Positions 8,346 to 17,107 of a DNA stretch of 64,000 nucleotides are shown piece after piece. Source of the DNA: RBG-16-66-20 sp036262835. GTDB lineage: Bacteria; Pseudomonadota; Gammaproteobacteria; Burkholderiales; SG8-39. Under the pieces are notes generated by a model that worked only from the letters and a program-made list of their open reading frames with translations, ran no database searches and was not told where the DNA came from. The stretch covers positions 16,475-80,474 of the forward strand of contig DATAID010000076.1 of the NCBI GenBank assembly GCA_036262835.1. Reading direction: 5' to 3'. The translations under genes were made by a program, and so were the position numbers. Numbering within the stretch: position 1 is the first letter of the stretch; every line of letters starts with the position of its first letter.

Positions 8346-8840
8346 ATGAATTCCGAAGAACTGCGCGCAATGCAGAAGCCTTTCAAGGACAAGTACCGCA
8401 GCGAGCCGGAGGCGGCGCACATCACGCTGCACGCGCAAGGCCGCATCGGCGAAGGCCTCACCTGCAAGGTCGAGACCGGCAAGGCGCTCGTCGCCGCCGG
8501 CCTGCACCCGGCCACCGGCGGCAGCGGAACCGCCGCCTGCTCGGGCGACATGCTGCTCGAGGCGCTCGTCGCCTGCGCGGGCGTGACGCTCAACTCGGTC
8601 GCCACCGCGCTCGGCATCACGCTGCGAGACGCGACCATCCACGCCGAGGGCGACCTCGATTTCCGCGGCACGCTCGGCGTCGACAAGGCGGCGCCGGTCG
8701 GCTTTCGCGCCATCCGCCTGATGTTCGACCTCGATACCGACGCGCCGCCCGAGCAGATCGCCAAGCTGCTCGAGTTGACCGAGCGCTACTGCGTCGTCTA
8801 CCAGACGCTGCGCAACCCGCCGCCGATCGAGGTCGACTGA
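8346..8840 (+). CDS. OsmC/Ohr-family protein
   Basis: A 164-residue OsmC-fold protein, of the kind that reduces organic hydroperoxides. Candidate catalytic thiols are Cys77 (LVACAGVTL) and Cys149 (ERYCVVYQ), which match the two-cysteine arrangement of the family; an extra Cys65 lies near the first. The N-terminal 20 residues are a variable extension. It follows the kinase gene by 11 bases with a GAAGGAG ribosome site. The stop codon is part of a perfect palindrome shared with the convergent thpR. Confidence 0.85.
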   Translation: MNSEELRAMQKPFKDKYRSEPEAAHITLHAQGRIGEGLTCKVETGKALVAAGLHPATGGSGTAACSGDMLLEALVACAGVTLNSVATALGITLRDATIHAEGDLDFRGTLGVDKAAPVGFRAIRLMFDLDTDAPPEQIAKLLELTERYCVVYQTLRNPPPIEVD

Positions 8841-8852
8841 GCGCTCAGTCGA
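8833..8852. terminator. 20-base perfect palindrome covering both stop codons of convergent genes
   Basis: TCGACTGAGC at 8833-8842 is followed immediately by its reverse complement at 8843-8852. The osmC stop (8838-8840) and the thpR stop (8845-8847, minus strand) sit symmetrically inside it. As RNA it would form a hairpin at the 3' end of either transcript, though no T-run follows. The symmetry is certain; the terminator role is inferred. Confidence 0.45.
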
Positions 8853-9351
8853 GCGGATAGCGCTGCACGACCTCGTAGTTCGAGCCTTTCGCGGAAAGGC
8901 GAGAGCGCACCAACACCACCTCGTCGACCGGCCAGGCAACTTTGGGTAGTTCCGGGATCAGGTTGGGAACGCGCGCCTTCCGAATCAGCGTGATGTGAGC
9001 GGCGAATTCGCGCTTTTCCTGCCTGAATTCGTTTTTCTCCAGGAATCCGGACAAGGAAACAACAAGACGCCGCATTTCACGAGGCATCTCCCGAGGCCCC
9101 ACCCAGACGATCTGATTGTGTTTCCAGTAGCGGGCTGCATCGACTGGAAGCGAGTGTCTTTTGCCGCTTAACGTGACCTGCTGAAGTAACGGCAAACGCT
9201 TTTCTTCAATCTCCCCGAGAAACGCGAGCGTCAGATGGATCGTCTCCGGGCGCGTGACGCGGCCGCCGCTCGAGCGGTGCACCTCGCTTGCCCAGGCGTG
9301 CAGCGCCTCGGCCGCGTCGCGGGGCGGCCAGAGCGCGAAAAAGAGCCGCAA
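8845..9351 (-). CDS. thpR: RNA 2',3'-cyclic phosphodiesterase
   Basis: A 168-residue member of the 2H phosphoesterase superfamily (ThpR/LigT), which opens 2',3'-cyclic phosphates on RNA. Both HxTx motifs are visible: His39-Thr41 in TIHLTLAFLG and His119-Thr121 in AAHITLIRK. The N-terminus RLFFALWPP is typical. Length fits the family (about 175). Its start is one base from the stop of paiB upstream, so both are in one transcript. It converges on osmC. Confidence 0.92.
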   Translation of the reverse strand: MRLFFALWPPRDAAEALHAWASEVHRSSGGRVTRPETIHLTLAFLGEIEEKRLPLLQQVTLSGKRHSLPVDAARYWKHNQIVWVGPREMPREMRRLVVSLSGFLEKNEFRQEKREFAAHITLIRKARVPNLIPELPKVAWPVDEVVLVRSRLSAKGSNYEVVQRYPLD

Positions 9352-9352
9352 T

Positions 9353-9970
9353 CTAGTCGGCCACGAAGTGCTTGCGCGTGAGCGCGGCGAGCGCGCGCTC
9401 GGCGGAGTCCTGCGACTTGTCGAGCTCGGCCGCGATCAGCTCCATCTCGCGCCGGCTGCGGTTCTGCGAGAGCTTCCAGCGCGCCTCGATCCTCGCGACC
9501 GGGATGGAGAAGTTGACGATGCCCTCGAGCATCTTCGTCACGTACTCCTCGCGTAGCGCGTCGAATTTCGGCAGCCACTGCGGGTCGAGCGACTCGACCA
9601 GCCGGCGCTGCGAGGCATGCTTGTCTTTTCGCGCCTCGTGGATCCGGGGAATGCCGTACGCGTGCACGGCGGCGTAGTTCCACGTCGGCACGCGCTCTTT
9701 TTCCTCGTACCATCGCGGCGAGATGTAGGCGTGCGGGCCGGTGAAAATGAGGAGCACCTCGTCGTCGAAGAACTCCTTCCACTGCGGATTGTTCTTCGCC
9801 ATGTGCATGTCGACGACGATTTGCCCGCCCTGCTCGTGGACCGTGACCGGCAGGTGCGAAGCGTGCAGCGTGCCGCCCGTCCCGGTGACGAGCGCGGGAA
9901 AGTTGTGGGCGCGCATGAAGGCGACAACTTCGGCGCGATTCTCAGGCTGGTTGTAGGGAGGCGAGTACAT
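9353..9970 (-). CDS. paiB: FMN-binding PaiB-family regulator/protein
   Basis: A 205-residue protein of the PaiB/FMN-binding split-barrel family. The start MYSPPYNQPENRAEVVAFM and the blocks SHLPVTV, AKNNPQW and GPHAYISPRWY are family hallmarks. In Bacillus, PaiB was described as a negative regulator of sporulation and protease genes; in proteobacteria the role is unknown and may be flavin-dependent. It is transcribed just ahead of thpR and shortly after ispDF on the same strand. Confidence 0.85.
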   Translation of the reverse strand: MYSPPYNQPENRAEVVAFMRAHNFPALVTGTGGTLHASHLPVTVHEQGGQIVVDMHMAKNNPQWKEFFDDEVLLIFTGPHAYISPRWYEEKERVPTWNYAAVHAYGIPRIHEARKDKHASQRRLVESLDPQWLPKFDALREEYVTKMLEGIVNFSIPVARIEARWKLSQNRSRREMELIAAELDKSQDSAERALAALTRKHFVAD

Positions 9971-9979
9971 GCCTGTGTC

Positions 9980-10471
9980 CTAGACTCCGTCCGACTGGGG
10001 CGGCCGGTCGAGGAGCGCGATCGCCTGGGCGGCGATGCCTTCGCCCCGCCCCGTATAGCCCAGGCCTTCGGTCGTCGTCGCCTTGAGGTTGACCTGGGAA
10101 GGGTTGAGCCCGAGGTCGGCGGCGATGTTGCCGATCATCTTGGGCACGTGCGGCGACATGCGCGGCGCCTCGGCGATGATGGTGGCATCGACGTTGACGA
10201 TCCGGTAGCCGGCAAGCCCCACTTTCTTCGCCACCGACCTGAGCAGCTCGCGGCTGTCGATGTCGGAATACTTCGGATCGCTGTCCGGGAAGTGCATGCC
10301 GATGTCCCCGAGCGCCGCCGCGCCGAGGAGCGCGTCGCAGATTGCGTGCAGCAGCACGTCGGCGTCCGAATGGCCGGCGAGGCCCTTGGCGTGCGGAATC
10401 TCGACGCCGCCCATCACCAGCCGGCGGCCGGCGACGAGCGCGTGCACATCGAAGCCCTGGCCGATTCTCAT
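9980..10471 (-). CDS. ispF: 2-C-methyl-D-erythritol 2,4-cyclodiphosphate synthase
   Basis: A 163-residue enzyme of the MEP isoprenoid pathway that cyclises CDP-methylerythritol 2-phosphate. The metal ligands are visible in GFDVHAL (Asp8, His10) and in LAGHSDADVLLHAI; NLKATTTEGLGYTGRGEG closes the active site. Length matches the family. Its ATG overlaps the ispD stop as ATGA (10468-10471), the usual ispD-ispF coupling in proteobacteria. Confidence 0.97.
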   Translation of the reverse strand: MRIGQGFDVHALVAGRRLVMGGVEIPHAKGLAGHSDADVLLHAICDALLGAAALGDIGMHFPDSDPKYSDIDSRELLRSVAKKVGLAGYRIVNVDATIIAEAPRMSPHVPKMIGNIAADLGLNPSQVNLKATTTEGLGYTGRGEGIAAQAIALLDRPPQSDGV

Positions 10472-11172
10472 CTTCTGGACAGGATCGCTTCGGCGATCGA
10501 AAGATCTTCGGGGTAGGTCACCTTGATGTTCTCGCGCGAGCCGAGCACCAGGCGCGGCCGCAGTCCCATCTGCTCGACCGCCGAGGCCTCGTCGGTGACC
10601 GCGGACTTGGCGCCTTTCAGCGCCTGCAACAGCAGCCCGCAGCGAAACATCTGCGGCGTCTGCGCAAGCCAGAGCTGCGAGCGGTCCTCGGTGCCGGAGA
10701 TGCGCTGCAGGCCGCCCTCGTCCTTGCCGACCCGCTTCACCGTGTCGGCGACCGGCAGCGCGAGGACGCCGCCGATCCGGTCCGACCCCGTCTCCGAAAT
10801 CAGGCGCTGCACATCCTGCGGCGGCACGCACGGACGCGCCGCGTCGTGCACCAGCATCCAGTCATCCGCTTCCACTGCCGCCATCGCCGCCACCATGCCG
10901 TTGTAGACCGAATCACGGCGCGATTCTCCGCCGCAATAAAGCGGCTCAATCCGCTCGCCGAGCACGCCCCACTCGATGCGCCCGAACTGCTCGTCGCCGG
11001 GCGCGAGCACCACGAACACGCTCTCGACCGGCGCCACGCACAGCGCCCTGACCGCGTGCCAGAGCATCGGCTTCCCGGCGAGCGCCAGGTACTGCTTCGG
11101 TGCTTCCCCGGAATTCGTGCCGCCCAACCTCGTGCCCGCTCCCGCGGCGGGAATCAGCGCATGACAGGCCAA
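10468..11172 (-). CDS. ispD: 2-C-methyl-D-erythritol 4-phosphate cytidylyltransferase
   Basis: Transfers CMP to MEP, the step before ispE and ispF. The CTP loop is visible as ALIPAAGAGTRLG with PKQY following, and VHDAARPCV is the downstream active-site block. I chose TTG at 11172, which gives 234 residues and begins right before the family start. An in-frame ATG at 11211 (247 residues) is possible, but it would place a divergent -10 element inside the gene. ispF overlaps the 3' end; mfd is divergent. Confidence 0.93.
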   Translation of the reverse strand: MACHALIPAAGAGTRLGGTNSGEAPKQYLALAGKPMLWHAVRALCVAPVESVFVVLAPGDEQFGRIEWGVLGERIEPLYCGGESRRDSVYNGMVAAMAAVEADDWMLVHDAARPCVPPQDVQRLISETGSDRIGGVLALPVADTVKRVGKDEGGLQRISGTEDRSQLWLAQTPQMFRCGLLLQALKGAKSAVTDEASAVEQMGLRPRLVLGSRENIKVTYPEDLSIAEAILSRR

Positions 11173-11200
11173 TTCGAAAACTTTCGTGTTTTCAGCGCCG

Positions 11201-11230
11201 TATAATGTCATGGCAGGTTTTTTCTGTCAT
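11201..11230. promoter_or_regulatory. Overlapping divergent promoter of ispD and mfd
   Basis: Plus strand: a perfect TATAAT at 11201-11206, which would start mfd RNA near 11213. Minus strand: ATGACA (bases 11225-11230) and CATTAT (11202-11207) separated by 17 bases, which would start ispD RNA near 11195. The two -10 hexamers share five base pairs. No good plus-strand -35 is seen. Confidence 0.5.
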
Positions 11231-14200
11231 GCATCGCGATTCGCTTCCCCGACGCAGACGCTACGGCGGCCTTGCAGGCTCCGCCGACGCGCTCGCGCTG
11301 GCGCGGCTGGCGCCCGGCGCGCGTCCGCTCGCGGTGGTGAGCGCCTCGGCCACCGACAGCGCGCGCCTGCTCGAGGAGGTCGCCTGGCTTGCGCCGTCGC
11401 TGCGCGTCTGCCTGCTGCCGGACTGGGAAACGCTGCCTTACGACAGCTTCTCGCCGCACCACGACCTCGTCTCCGAGCGCCTTGCCACGCTGTACCGGAT
11501 CCTGCGCGGCGAGTTCGACATCGTGCTCGTGCCCGCGGCGACCGCGCTCGTGCGCCTGTGCCCGCCCGCGCACCTCGCCGCGCATACCTTCTTCATCCGC
11601 CAGGGCGAGCGCCTCGACTCCGACGCCTTGCGCAAGCAGCTTGCCCTCGCCGGCTACACCGGCGTGACGCAGGTGGTGGCGCCCGGCGAATTCTGCTTTC
11701 GCGGCGGCATCGTCGACCTCTACCCGATGGGCAGCGCGGTGCCCTACCGCATCGAGCTCGACGACGAGACGATCGAGACGCTCAAGTGCTTCGACGTCGA
11801 CACGCAGCGCACGCTCTACGCGGTGAAGGACATCCGCATGCTGCCGGCGCGCGAGTTTCCGCTCGACGACGCGGGGCGCGCCAAGTTCCGCGGCCGCTGG
11901 CGCGAGCTCTTCGAGGGCGATCCGTCCAAGCGCCGTCTCTACAAGGATGTCTCGAGCGGCGTGCCGGCGGCGGGCGTCGAGTACTACCTGCCGCTCTTCT
12001 TCGATGCGCTCGCCACGCTCTTCGACTACCTGCCCGCCGAAACCACGCTCGTCCTGCATCGCGACGTGCCGGGCGCGACGCAGGCCTTCTGGCTGGACGC
12101 GCAGTCGCGCCACAAGATGATGGGCGGCGATCCGGACCGCCCGTTGCTGCCGCCCGCGCAGCTCTTCCTCCCGGCTGAGGAGTTCTACACGCGCGCCAAG
12201 GCCTTCTCGCGCGTCGACCTCGTCGAGGCGCCGGAAGAGGACGCCGATTCGCCGCTCGTGACGACGGCGCTGCCGACGCTTGCGGTCGACCGGCGCGCCG
12301 CCGACCCGCTCGCCGCGCTCAAGGCCTTCGCCGCTTCTTCGGGGCTGCGCGTCCTCATCGCCGCGGAGTCGGCGGGAAGGCGCGAGACGATGCTGTCCTA
12401 TTTCAAGGAATACGGATTTGCGCCACAACCGTCCTCGAGTTTTGAGGAGTTTGTTTCCGGAACGGAAAAGCTTGCGATAGCCGCTTCGCCTCTCGCCAAC
12501 GGCTTCATCGTTCCCGCCGAGGGCTGGGCGGTCGTCACCGAAGCCGAGCTCTACGCCGGGACCGCGCTGCGGCGCGGGCGCGGCAAGCAGGCGCAGACCT
12601 CGGTCGAAGGCATGTTGCGCGACCTCTCCGAGCTGCGCGTCGGCGACCCGGTCGTGCACGCCCAGCACGGCATCGGACGCTACGGCGGCCTGGTCAACCT
12701 CGACCTGGGCGAAGGCGCGACGGAATTCCTGCTGCTCGAATACGAGGCGGGCGACAAGCTCTACGTTCCGGTCTCGCAGCTCGAAGTGATCTCGCGCTAC
12801 TCGGGCGCCCAGCCCGAGGAAGCGCCGCTGCACAAGCTGGGCAGCGGCCAGTGGGACAAGGCGCGCACCCGGGCGGCGAAGCAGGTGCGCGATACGGCCG
12901 CCGAGCTCCTCGCGCTCTACGCCAGGCGCGCCGCGCGAAAAGGCCACCCGTTCCAGTACAAGCAGCACGACCTCGAGGCCTTCGCCGACGGCTTCGGCTT
13001 CGAGGAGACGGCCGACCAGCAGGCGGCGATCCAGGCCGTCACCGCCGACATGGCCTCGGGCAAGCCCATGGACCGCCTCATCTGCGGCGACGTCGGCTTC
13101 GGCAAGACCGAGGTCGCGCTGCGCGCCGCCTTCGTCGCCATCGCCGACAAGCGGCAGGTGGCGCTCCTCTGCCCCACGACGCTCCTGGTCGAGCAGCACT
13201 TCCAGACCTTTACCGACCGGTTCGCGGACTGGCCGATCCGGATCGCGGAGCTTTCGAGATTCCGAAGCGCGAAGGAAGCGAAAGAAGTGCTGGAAAAGCT
13301 TCAGTCGGGCGAGCTCGATATCGTGATCGGAACCCACAGGCTGCTCTCGCGCGACATCAAGTTCGCGCGCCTCGGCCTCGTCGTCATCGACGAGGAGCAC
13401 CGCTTCGGGGTGCGGCAGAAGGAGGCGCTGAAGAAGCTGCGCGCGGAAGTGGACGTGCTCACGCTCACCGCCACGCCGATCCCGCGCACGCTCGCGCTCT
13501 CCCTCGAGGGGCTGCGCGACTTCTCGGTGATCGCGACCGCGCCGCAGCGGCGCCTCGCCATCAAGACCTTCGTCGCCACGCAGTCCGAGGGCCTCATCCG
13601 GGAGGCCGTGCTGCGCGAGCTGCGCCGGGGCGGCCAGGTCTACTACCTGCACAACGAGGTCGACACGATCGAGCACGCGCACGACCGCCTCTCGCGCCTG
13701 CTGCCCGAGGCGCGGATCGCGGTGGCGCACGGCCAGATGCGCGAGCGGGAGCTCGAGCGCGTCATGCGCGAGTTCACCCAGCAGCGCCACAATGTGCTGC
13801 TTTGCTCGACCATCATCGAGACCGGCATCGACATCCCGACCGCCAACACCATCGTCATCCACCGCGCCGACCGCTTCGGCCTCGCGCAGCTGCACCAGCT
13901 GCGCGGGCGCGTCGGCCGCTCGCACCACCAGGCCTATGCCTACCTCATGGTCCCCGACCTGGAGACGCTCGGCGGCCAGGCCAAGAAGCGGCTCGAAGCG
14001 ATCCAGATGATGGAGGAGCTCGGCTCGGGCTTCTATCTCGCCATGCACGACCTCGAGATCCGCGGCGCGGGCGAGGTGCTCGGCGAGTCGCAGTCGGGCC
14101 AGATCCAGGAGGTGGGCTTCGACCTCTACACGCGCATGCTCGAGCGCGCGGTGCGCGCGCTCAGAAGCGGCAAGGCGATCGACCTGGACCAGCCGCTCGA

Positions 14201-14636
14201 TCCGGCCGCCGAGATCAACCTGCACGCTCCGGCGCTGCTGCCGCAGACCTACTGCAGCGACGTGCACGAGCGCCTCACGCTCTACAAGCGCCTGGCCAAC
14301 TGCAAGACGCGCGAGGAGCTCGACGCGATGCGCGAGGAGCTCGTGGACCGCTTCGGCGAGCTGCCCGATGCCGCGCGCGCGCTCATCGAGTCGCACGAGC
14401 TGCGCCTGCTCGCGCAGCCGCTCGGGGTCACCCGCGTGGACGCGACCCACGAGGCGCTGCACCTGCACTTCGTCAAGGACGCGGCCGTCGACCCCGCCAA
14501 GGTGATCCGCCTCGTGCAGAGGCGCAAGAACCTTCGCATGGCGGGCGCCGACCGGCTGCGCCTCGAGGCGAAGATGCCTGAATGGCCGCTTCGCGTGCAG
14601 GCCGCGAAGGAATTGTTGGGGACTTTAGCGGCATGA
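11229..14636 (+). CDS. mfd: Transcription-repair coupling factor
   Basis: A 1135-residue ATP-dependent translocase that removes stalled RNA polymerase at DNA lesions and recruits UvrA. The order is: UvrB-homology module (about 1-350), RNAP-interaction module with the family sequence VHAQHGIGRYGG, then SF2 translocase motifs CGDVGFGKTEVALRA (Walker A), VIDEEHRFGV (DEEH box), TATPIPRTL, and GRVGRSHHQAYAYL, and the C-terminal UvrA-mimic module. Length is close to E. coli Mfd (1148). ATG at 11229 was chosen because an earlier in-frame ATG at 11205 lies inside the -10 element. Ends in an ATGA overlap with the Sel1 gene. Confidence 0.97.
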   Translation: MHRDSLPRRRRYGGLAGSADALALARLAPGARPLAVVSASATDSARLLEEVAWLAPSLRVCLLPDWETLPYDSFSPHHDLVSERLATLYRILRGEFDIVLVPAATALVRLCPPAHLAAHTFFIRQGERLDSDALRKQLALAGYTGVTQVVAPGEFCFRGGIVDLYPMGSAVPYRIELDDETIETLKCFDVDTQRTLYAVKDIRMLPAREFPLDDAGRAKFRGRWRELFEGDPSKRRLYKDVSSGVPAAGVEYYLPLFFDALATLFDYLPAETTLVLHRDVPGATQAFWLDAQSRHKMMGGDPDRPLLPPAQLFLPAEEFYTRAKAFSRVDLVEAPEEDADSPLVTTALPTLAVDRRAADPLAALKAFAASSGLRVLIAAESAGRRETMLSYFKEYGFAPQPSSSFEEFVSGTEKLAIAASPLANGFIVPAEGWAVVTEAELYAGTALRRGRGKQAQTSVEGMLRDLSELRVGDPVVHAQHGIGRYGGLVNLDLGEGATEFLLLEYEAGDKLYVPVSQLEVISRYSGAQPEEAPLHKLGSGQWDKARTRAAKQVRDTAAELLALYARRAARKGHPFQYKQHDLEAFADGFGFEETADQQAAIQAVTADMASGKPMDRLICGDVGFGKTEVALRAAFVAIADKRQVALLCPTTLLVEQHFQTFTDRFADWPIRIAELSRFRSAKEAKEVLEKLQSGELDIVIGTHRLLSRDIKFARLGLVVIDEEHRFGVRQKEALKKLRAEVDVLTLTATPIPRTLALSLEGLRDFSVIATAPQRRLAIKTFVATQSEGLIREAVLRELRRGGQVYYLHNEVDTIEHAHDRLSRLLPEARIAVAHGQMRERELERVMREFTQQRHNVLLCSTIIETGIDIPTANTIVIHRADRFGLAQLHQLRGRVGRSHHQAYAYLMVPDLETLGGQAKKRLEAIQMMEELGSGFYLAMHDLEIRGAGEVLGESQSGQIQEVGFDLYTRMLERAVRALRSGKAIDLDQPLDPAAEINLHAPALLPQTYCSDVHERLTLYKRLANCKTREELDAMREELVDRFGELPDAARALIESHELRLLAQPLGVTRVDATHEALHLHFVKDAAVDPAKVIRLVQRRKNLRMAGADRLRLEAKMPEWPLRVQAAKELLGTLAA

Positions 14637-15457
14637 GGACCGTTTTCGCCTTTGTTCTCCTATTCGCTTCTTCTTTCTGCCATGCGCAAAACGAGCGCCT
14701 CGTTCCCGCGCTGGGGGCGCTGGAGCGCGGCGACGTCAAGCAGGCGATCGAGTCCCTCAAGCCGCTCGCCACGACCGGCGACATCGAGGCGCAGTACACG
14801 CTTGCCACGGTGCTCGAGAACGCGAAGCCACCGCTGCAGGACTTGGAGGGCGCGCGCCAGTGGTACGAGCGCGCGGCCGAAGGCGGCAACGCCAACGCGC
14901 AGAACAACCTCGCCGCCATGCACTTCGACGGCCGCGGCGCCATCAAGAATTACGTCGAGGCGGCGCGCCTGTACCGCCTCGCGGCCGACCAGGGCAACCC
15001 GACCGCGCAGACCAACCTCGCCCTCATGTACGGCATGGGCCTCGGCGTGCCGCAGGACATGGCCGAGATGGCCACGCTGCTCAAGCCCGCCGCCGAAGCC
15101 GGCGTCGCGCGCGCGCAGGCGCAGCTCGCGCGCATGTACCTCGACGGCGAAGGCGTCCGGCGCGACGCCTCCGAAGCGGTCAAGTGGTTCCGCGCCGCCG
15201 CCGCCCAGGACCACGACGGCGCGCAGTTCTTTCTCGCCGTGATGCTGCAGAAGGGCATCGGCACCGCGCGCGACCTGGAAGCCGCCTTCCAGTGGTTCCG
15301 CCGGGCGGCCGAGCGCGGCAACCGCCTCGCGATGCTCGAGCTCGCGCGCGCCTACGACCTTGGCCTCGGCGTGCCGAACGATCCCGCGCAGGGGCAGGCC
15401 TGGCGCGACCGCGCCAACGCGAAGCCCAAGCCCGCGGCGACGCCCGCGAAGAAGTGA
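14633..15457 (+). CDS. Exported Sel1-like (TPR) repeat protein
   Basis: A 274-residue protein with a signal peptide (about 1-19, ending CHAQ) and roughly six Sel1-like repeats from residue 45 onward, for example GARQWYERAAEGGNANAQNN, EAARLYRLAADQGN and EAVKWFRAAAAQDH. Such repeats form alpha-helical scaffolds for protein contacts, here in the periplasm. The C-terminal tail is Lys/Pro/Ala rich. ATGA overlap with mfd and GTGA overlap with serB place it in one operon with both; whether it has any link to repair or serine synthesis is unknown. Confidence 0.85.
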   Translation: MRTVFAFVLLFASSFCHAQNERLVPALGALERGDVKQAIESLKPLATTGDIEAQYTLATVLENAKPPLQDLEGARQWYERAAEGGNANAQNNLAAMHFDGRGAIKNYVEAARLYRLAADQGNPTAQTNLALMYGMGLGVPQDMAEMATLLKPAAEAGVARAQAQLARMYLDGEGVRRDASEAVKWFRAAAAQDHDGAQFFLAVMLQKGIGTARDLEAAFQWFRRAAERGNRLAMLELARAYDLGLGVPNDPAQGQAWRDRANAKPKPAATPAKK

Positions 15458-16284
15458 ACCTGGTCCTCCAGGGTCCCGACGCGACGCCGGCGCAGGCGGC
15501 CGAGCTGGCGGCGATGACGCGCGCCTCCGCCTGCGAGGCCCTCGCCGCGCATGCATTCCGTTTTTCTGCAGCAAACCCAACCCACAACCTCGCTGCCTGG
15601 TGCGAGTCGCGGCGGCTCGATCACGCCTGGGTCCCGGCGGGGCGGCGCTTCGATCGCCTGAAGCTCCTCGCCATGGACATGGATTCCACCCTCATCACGA
15701 TCGAGTGCATCGACGAGCTCGGCGCGTTCATGGGCAGGAAGGCGGAGATCGCCGCCATCACCGAGCAGGCGATGCGCGGCGAGATCGACTATGCCGAAAG
15801 CCTGCGCCGGCGCGTGGCGCTCCTCGCCGGCCTCGAGGAAGGCGCGCTCGAGGACGCCTACGACGAGCGCCTGCGGCTCGCGCCGGGCGCCGAGAAGCTG
15901 ATCGAGCAGTGCCATCGCCACGGCGTCAAGCTGCTTCTCGTCTCGGGCGGATTCGCTTTTTTCGCCGAGCGCCTGCGCGAGCGCCTCGGCCTGGACGAGA
16001 CGATCGCCAATGTGCTCGAGGTCGAGGGCGGACGGCTCACCGGCCGCGTCCTTGGCCGCATCGTCGACGCCGAGGCGAAGGCGGCGCGCTTTCGCCAGAT
16101 GGCCGGGCGGCTCGGCGCCGGTCGCGGAGAAACCCTCGCCATCGGCGACGGTGCCAACGACCTGAAGATGATGGCCGAGGCGGGCGTCTCCGTCGCCTTC
16201 CACGCCAAGCCGCTCGTGCGCGCGAGCGCCACGCACGCCCTCGACTATTCGGGCCTCGACGGGGTGATCCACCTCTACGAGTAG
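15454..16284 (+). CDS. serB: Phosphoserine phosphatase
   Basis: A 276-residue HAD-superfamily phosphatase, the last step of serine synthesis. The catalytic motif MDMDSTLITIE carries Asp75 and Asp77. Downstream are LLVSGGFAFFAERL (motif II/III) and AIGDGANDLKMMAEAGVSV (motif IV). The N-terminal 60 residues correspond to the short accessory region of proteobacterial SerB. The start is GTG at 15454 in a GTGA overlap with the Sel1 gene; no ATG is available at the family start. Confidence 0.94.
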   Translation: MNLVLQGPDATPAQAAELAAMTRASACEALAAHAFRFSAANPTHNLAAWCESRRLDHAWVPAGRRFDRLKLLAMDMDSTLITIECIDELGAFMGRKAEIAAITEQAMRGEIDYAESLRRRVALLAGLEEGALEDAYDERLRLAPGAEKLIEQCHRHGVKLLLVSGGFAFFAERLRERLGLDETIANVLEVEGGRLTGRVLGRIVDAEAKAARFRQMAGRLGAGRGETLAIGDGANDLKMMAEAGVSVAFHAKPLVRASATHALDYSGLDGVIHLYE

Positions 16285-16331
16285 GGAATTTTCCGCGCCG
16301 GCGCCGGGTCCATCCCTGTAAGGAGAGATCC

Positions 16332-16736
16332 ATGCCCACCGCCGACCTTTACTCGCGCTACGCCAAGACCGCAGCCCGTCTCACCGCCCGCCCGGGCGCG
16401 TTCATCCTGTCCCTGCTGATCGTCCTCGCCTGGGGGATGAGCGGGCCGCTTTTCGGCTACAGCGACACCTGGCAGCTCGTCATCAATACGAGCACCACGA
16501 TCGTGACTTTCCTCATGGTCTTCCTCATCCAGAACACGCAGACCCGCGATACCGAGGCGATGCAGGTGAAGCTCGACGAGCTGATCCGTGCCACCCAGGG
16601 CGCGAGCAACGCGCTGATCGACCTGGAGGAGCTCGAGGAAGAGGAGCTCAAGCGCTTTCATGCCCGCTACCAGGCCCTCGCGAATGCCGCCCGGCAGGAG
16701 CTCATGCGCGGAGGCCGGCAAAAGGAGGATGCATAA
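16332..16736 (+). CDS. Low-affinity iron permease-family small membrane protein
   Basis: A 134-residue protein with two membrane segments (about 24-44 and 52-72) joined by a short loop, followed by the block FLIQNTQTRDTEAMQVKLDE and an acidic helical tail (LEELEEEEL). This pattern matches the small proteobacterial proteins assigned to the low-affinity iron permease family; transport activity is not shown for most of them. Its ribosome site is TAAGGAGAG. It follows serB by 47 bases. Confidence 0.75.
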   Translation: MPTADLYSRYAKTAARLTARPGAFILSLLIVLAWGMSGPLFGYSDTWQLVINTSTTIVTFLMVFLIQNTQTRDTEAMQVKLDELIRATQGASNALIDLEELEEEELKRFHARYQALANAARQELMRGGRQKEDA

Positions 16737-16756
16737 TGGCGCCGGAAGGAGCCGCC

Positions 16757-17107
16757 ATGAGCGCAGTCAAGGACGCAAGCCCGCTCTACGAAGTCGAGCG
16801 CCGCGCCGAGCATGCGGCACGCCCCGGCTTCCGCATCACCGAGCTGCAGATCTCGAAAACGCAGAAGGTGCCCTGGCACTACCACAGCAACGTCGTCGAC
16901 ACGTTCTACGTCATCGCCGGGAGCCTGCGGATCTTCCTGCAGAACCCAAAGGAGGATGTGCGCCTCGCGGCCGGCGAGTCCTACGCCGTGCCGGCGCGCC
17001 GCCCGCACCTCGTCACCAACGGCGGCGAGAGCTCGGCGACCTTCCTCGTCCTGCAGGGGCTCGGCGAATACGACTTCGTGCCGCTGCTCGAGAAGGACAA
17101 GCGATGA
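16757..17107 (+). CDS. Cupin-domain protein
   Basis: A 116-residue single-cupin protein. Metal-ligand candidates are in motif 1, VPWHYHSNVVDTFYVIAG (two His and a later polar residue), and motif 2, VPARRPHLVTNGG. The strong ribosome site GGAAGGAG at 16744-16750 supports ATG 16757 over the earlier ATG at 16736. Substrate unknown; many such small cupins bind a divalent metal and act as dioxygenases or isomerases. Its stop overlaps the next start as ATGA. Confidence 0.82.
   Translation: MSAVKDASPLYEVERRAEHAARPGFRITELQISKTQKVPWHYHSNVVDTFYVIAGSLRIFLQNPKEDVRLAAGESYAVPARRPHLVTNGGESSATFLVLQGLGEYDFVPLLEKDKR

Noticed and set aside
11208..14468. A 1086-codon frame antisense to mfd
   Set aside because: It mirrors mfd codon positions and shows no protein family; mfd is fully supported by helicase motifs.
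15806..16100. Possible CRISPR-like or repeat structure in the serB region
   Set aside because: Repeated CGCGAGCGCC-like words are codon repetition in Arg/Glu/Ala-rich helices, without regular spacers.
16736..16756. ATG 16736 as start of the cupin gene
   Set aside because: It overlaps the upstream stop, but the strong GGAAGGAG site is at 16744-16750 and serves ATG 16757.
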